The translations under genes were made by a program, and so were the position numbers. A DNA stretch of 64,000 nt, from the NCBI RefSeq assembly GCF_000165835.1, contig NC_014640.1:5952001-6016000 (forward strand), in the 5' to 3' direction. This DNA comes from Achromobacter xylosoxidans A8. GTDB lineage: Bacteria > Pseudomonadota > Gammaproteobacteria > Burkholderiales > Burkholderiaceae_B. The notes beneath the pieces were generated by a model. The model made no database searches, was not told the origin of the DNA, and saw only the letters and a program-made list of their open reading frames with translations. Of the stretch, positions 61,540 to 64,000 are shown one piece after another; the stretch's first letter is position 1, and the number at the start of each line of letters is the position of its first letter.

Positions 61540-62889
61540 TCAATCGGCCTCTTTGGGTTCAGCCTTGCGCATCGCCACCACCAGATAGCACGCAAAGGAC
61601 AACAGATACATGAGGCTGGTCGCCAGCATGATGCCGGCTGCGCCCATCTTGGGCGCCAGCACGGTATTCAACACCGCCTTCAGGGCGAAATTGGCGACGG
61701 CGATGGCAGCCATCACGCGGTAGCGGTTCTGGCTGGCCAGCAATTGCACCAGGATCAGCACGCCGAAGTAGAACGGCAGTTGCAGCAGCCCCCAGCGAAA
61801 CACGTGGGCCACAGCCTGGGTATTCTCGGCGGTGAAGGCGCCGCGCTGGAACAGCACCGCCACGCCCCAAGGCGCCAGCACCCACCCCACGGCGACGGCG
61901 ACAGCGCCCGCGGCCACCATCAGCACCGACCATTTCAGGGCCATGCCGCGCGCGCGAGCGGTATCGCCGCGCGCTTGCACATCAGCCAACACGGGCAAGG
62001 CCGCGCGCCCGACCGACACGGCGCCGATCCCCAGCACCAGCGACAGCAGCCGGCTGGCGTAGCCCAGCGTGGCGTTGGCGTTCGCGCCCAGGTTGGCGGC
62101 AGCGTACTGGTCCAACGGACCGACGAAGCTCATGGCGACTTGACCGATCAGCATCACGCCCGCGGCGCCCAGCAGTTCGGGCCAGTGCGGCGATTGCAGC
62201 GAGAACCGGGGCGCGCCCCAGAAACCGCCGTCGGCGCGCGCCGCCAGCCAGGCCAGCCAGACGGTCTGGATGGCGTAACCCACCAGCGTGCCCCACAACA
62301 GCGGCCCGACGCCGTCGGCGCTGGCGGCCAGCATCACCCAGGCCAGCGTCGCCACGGCGGGTACGCTGTCCAGCAAGGTATTGACGTGCCTTTCCTGCGC
62401 CCGCAGGCGCGCGGCGCTGATGCCGGCGATGAGCAGCAGCGCCGACACCGGGGCGAAGGCGGCAAGCAATTGGCCAGTCATGTCGCCCACGCGGGCCGAC
62501 AAGCCCTGCCCCAGCACACCCACCACTTGCGGCCAGGCGAACCAGGTCAACAGCGCCAATGCAATGCCCGCGGCGGCGACCCAGCCCTGCAGTTCGCCGA
62601 TGAACAGGTTTCTTTCAGCGGCGTCGGCGCGGCGCAACCGCACCAGCACCGGAATCAGGACCACCGACAACACGCCCACGATGGTGACCGGCAGCCAGGT
62701 GGCCATAGTCATCGTGAACTGGTAGGCGTCCACGGCGTCGCTGACGCCGTAGCGGTACGCCACCGCCATCTCCTTGATGGCGCCGGCGGCCTTGCCCAGC
62801 AGCAGGAACACCGCCACCCGGAAGGCACCCTTGAAGATGCGCTGGTGGTCCGGGTGGATGCTGCCGAGTTTTCTGACGAGTGCTTTCAA
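61540..62889 (-). CDS. MviN/Wzx-type lipid-linked oligosaccharide flippase
   Basis: A 449-residue inner-membrane protein of the MOP superfamily with about 12-14 hydrophobic segments. FRVAVFLLLGKAAGAIKEMAVAYRYGVSDAVDAYQF at the N-terminus and the later WGVAVLFQRGAFTAENTQAV are typical of MurJ/MviN relatives. In this cluster it is the probable O-unit flippase. The TTG at 62889, two bases after the epimerase stop, is chosen as start because the open frame upstream is antisense-like and inside the epimerase gene. Confidence 0.85.
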   Translation of the reverse strand: MKALVRKLGSIHPDHQRIFKGAFRVAVFLLLGKAAGAIKEMAVAYRYGVSDAVDAYQFTMTMATWLPVTIVGVLSVVLIPVLVRLRRADAAERNLFIGELQGWVAAAGIALALLTWFAWPQVVGVLGQGLSARVGDMTGQLLAAFAPVSALLLIAGISAARLRAQERHVNTLLDSVPAVATLAWVMLAASADGVGPLLWGTLVGYAIQTVWLAWLAARADGGFWGAPRFSLQSPHWPELLGAAGVMLIGQVAMSFVGPLDQYAAANLGANANATLGYASRLLSLVLGIGAVSVGRAALPVLADVQARGDTARARGMALKWSVLMVAAGAVAVAVGWVLAPWGVAVLFQRGAFTAENTQAVAHVFRWGLLQLPFYFGVLILVQLLASQNRYRVMAAIAVANFALKAVLNTVLAPKMGAAGIMLATSLMYLLSFACYLVVAMRKAEPKEAD

Positions 62890-62890
62890 A

Positions 62891-63916
<1,026 letters not shown>

Positions 63917-63925
63917 GCTCGCTCC

Positions 63926-64000
63926 TTACAGACGCAGATCCGATTCATCGGGCGACAGCACGTACTTCAGGTCATAGAGGATATGCTCCGGCTTGCCCAG
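63926..64000 (-). CDS. Nucleotide-sugar dehydrogenase, C-terminus only (WbpO/TviB-like)
   Basis: Only the last 24 codons lie in the window: LGKPEHILYDLKYVLSPDES followed by DLRL and TAA. The YDLKYVL segment and the Arg-Leu end are typical of UDP-N-acetylhexosamine 6-dehydrogenases such as TviB and WbpO, which make UDP-GlcNAcA/GalNAcA. The position directly before the WbpP-type epimerase supports this. The assignment rests on a short piece. Confidence 0.7.
   Translation of the reverse strand: MGKPEHILYDLKYVLSPDESDLRL

Overview
The window looks like a chromosomal segment of a high-GC betaproteobacterium of the family Alcaligenaceae (Achromobacter/Bordetella type). This is inferred from the proteins: a ribBX-ribH-nusB operon, a conserved lolB-ispE-tRNA-Gln-prs-rplY-pth block, an ESPR-type autotransporter, and an O-antigen cluster of Pseudomonas O6/Vi style. 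No phage, insertion sequence, CRISPR array or replication origin was seen. Several genes start at TTG or GTG, and many neighbours share ATGA stop/start overlaps.

Layout. 1-1956 (-): riboflavin operon, with nusB cut by the left edge, ribH with a polyacidic tail, and a ribBX whose GTP-cyclohydrolase half is degenerate. 2108-7393 (+): HAD-IIB phosphatase, IclR regulator and a four-gene phosphonate-type ABC importer, closed by a strong terminator. 7481-13429 (-): a 1982-residue autotransporter with a large internal duplication. 13770-19653: CYTH-CHAD protein, ftsY and rsmD (divergent, overlapping start codons), coaD, a ferredoxin and a BenE-type transporter. 19680-25899: a stand-alone MOSC_N-like protein, AsmA, a DHA2 drug exporter with a MarR regulator and a clear palindromic operator, and a TauE/SafE permease. 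25935-34547: SH3 protein, ychF, CPBP protease, pth, rplY, prs, tRNA-Gln, ispE, lolB and a large TPR protein.

34609-42351 (+ mostly): mutM, then an aromatic catabolism region: MBL-fold protein, FAD monooxygenase, a 64-residue DUF2783 protein, a LysR regulator, homogentisate dioxygenase and fumarylacetoacetase. The monooxygenase and the small protein resemble the two-component 3-hydroxyphenylacetate 6-hydroxylase (MhaA/MhaB), which would feed homogentisate into hmgA and fahA. 42348-51705 (- strand): YihG-like acyltransferase, a 423-base intergenic region with two strong palindromic structures, an LTA-synthase-type sulfatase, an FCD/GntR regulator, PAP2 phosphatase, a two-component system, an FAD-linked oxidase, and a truncated, catalytically degenerate biotin-carboxylase-like protein.

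52038-64000: phosphogluco/phosphomannomutase and pgi (+), then on the minus strand a surface-polysaccharide cluster that runs off the right edge: nucleotide-sugar dehydrogenase (C-terminus only), WbpP-type 4-epimerase, MviN-type flippase, glycosyltransferase, asparagine-synthase-type amidotransferase and three more glycosyltransferases. The set suggests an amidated N-acetylgalactosaminuronic acid-containing glycan. No Wzy-like polymerase lies inside the window.

The least explained items are the 43592-43751 inverted-repeat element, the degenerate half biotin carboxylase, the HAD/IclR/phosphonate-type importer unit, and the MBL-fold protein with altered metal ligands.
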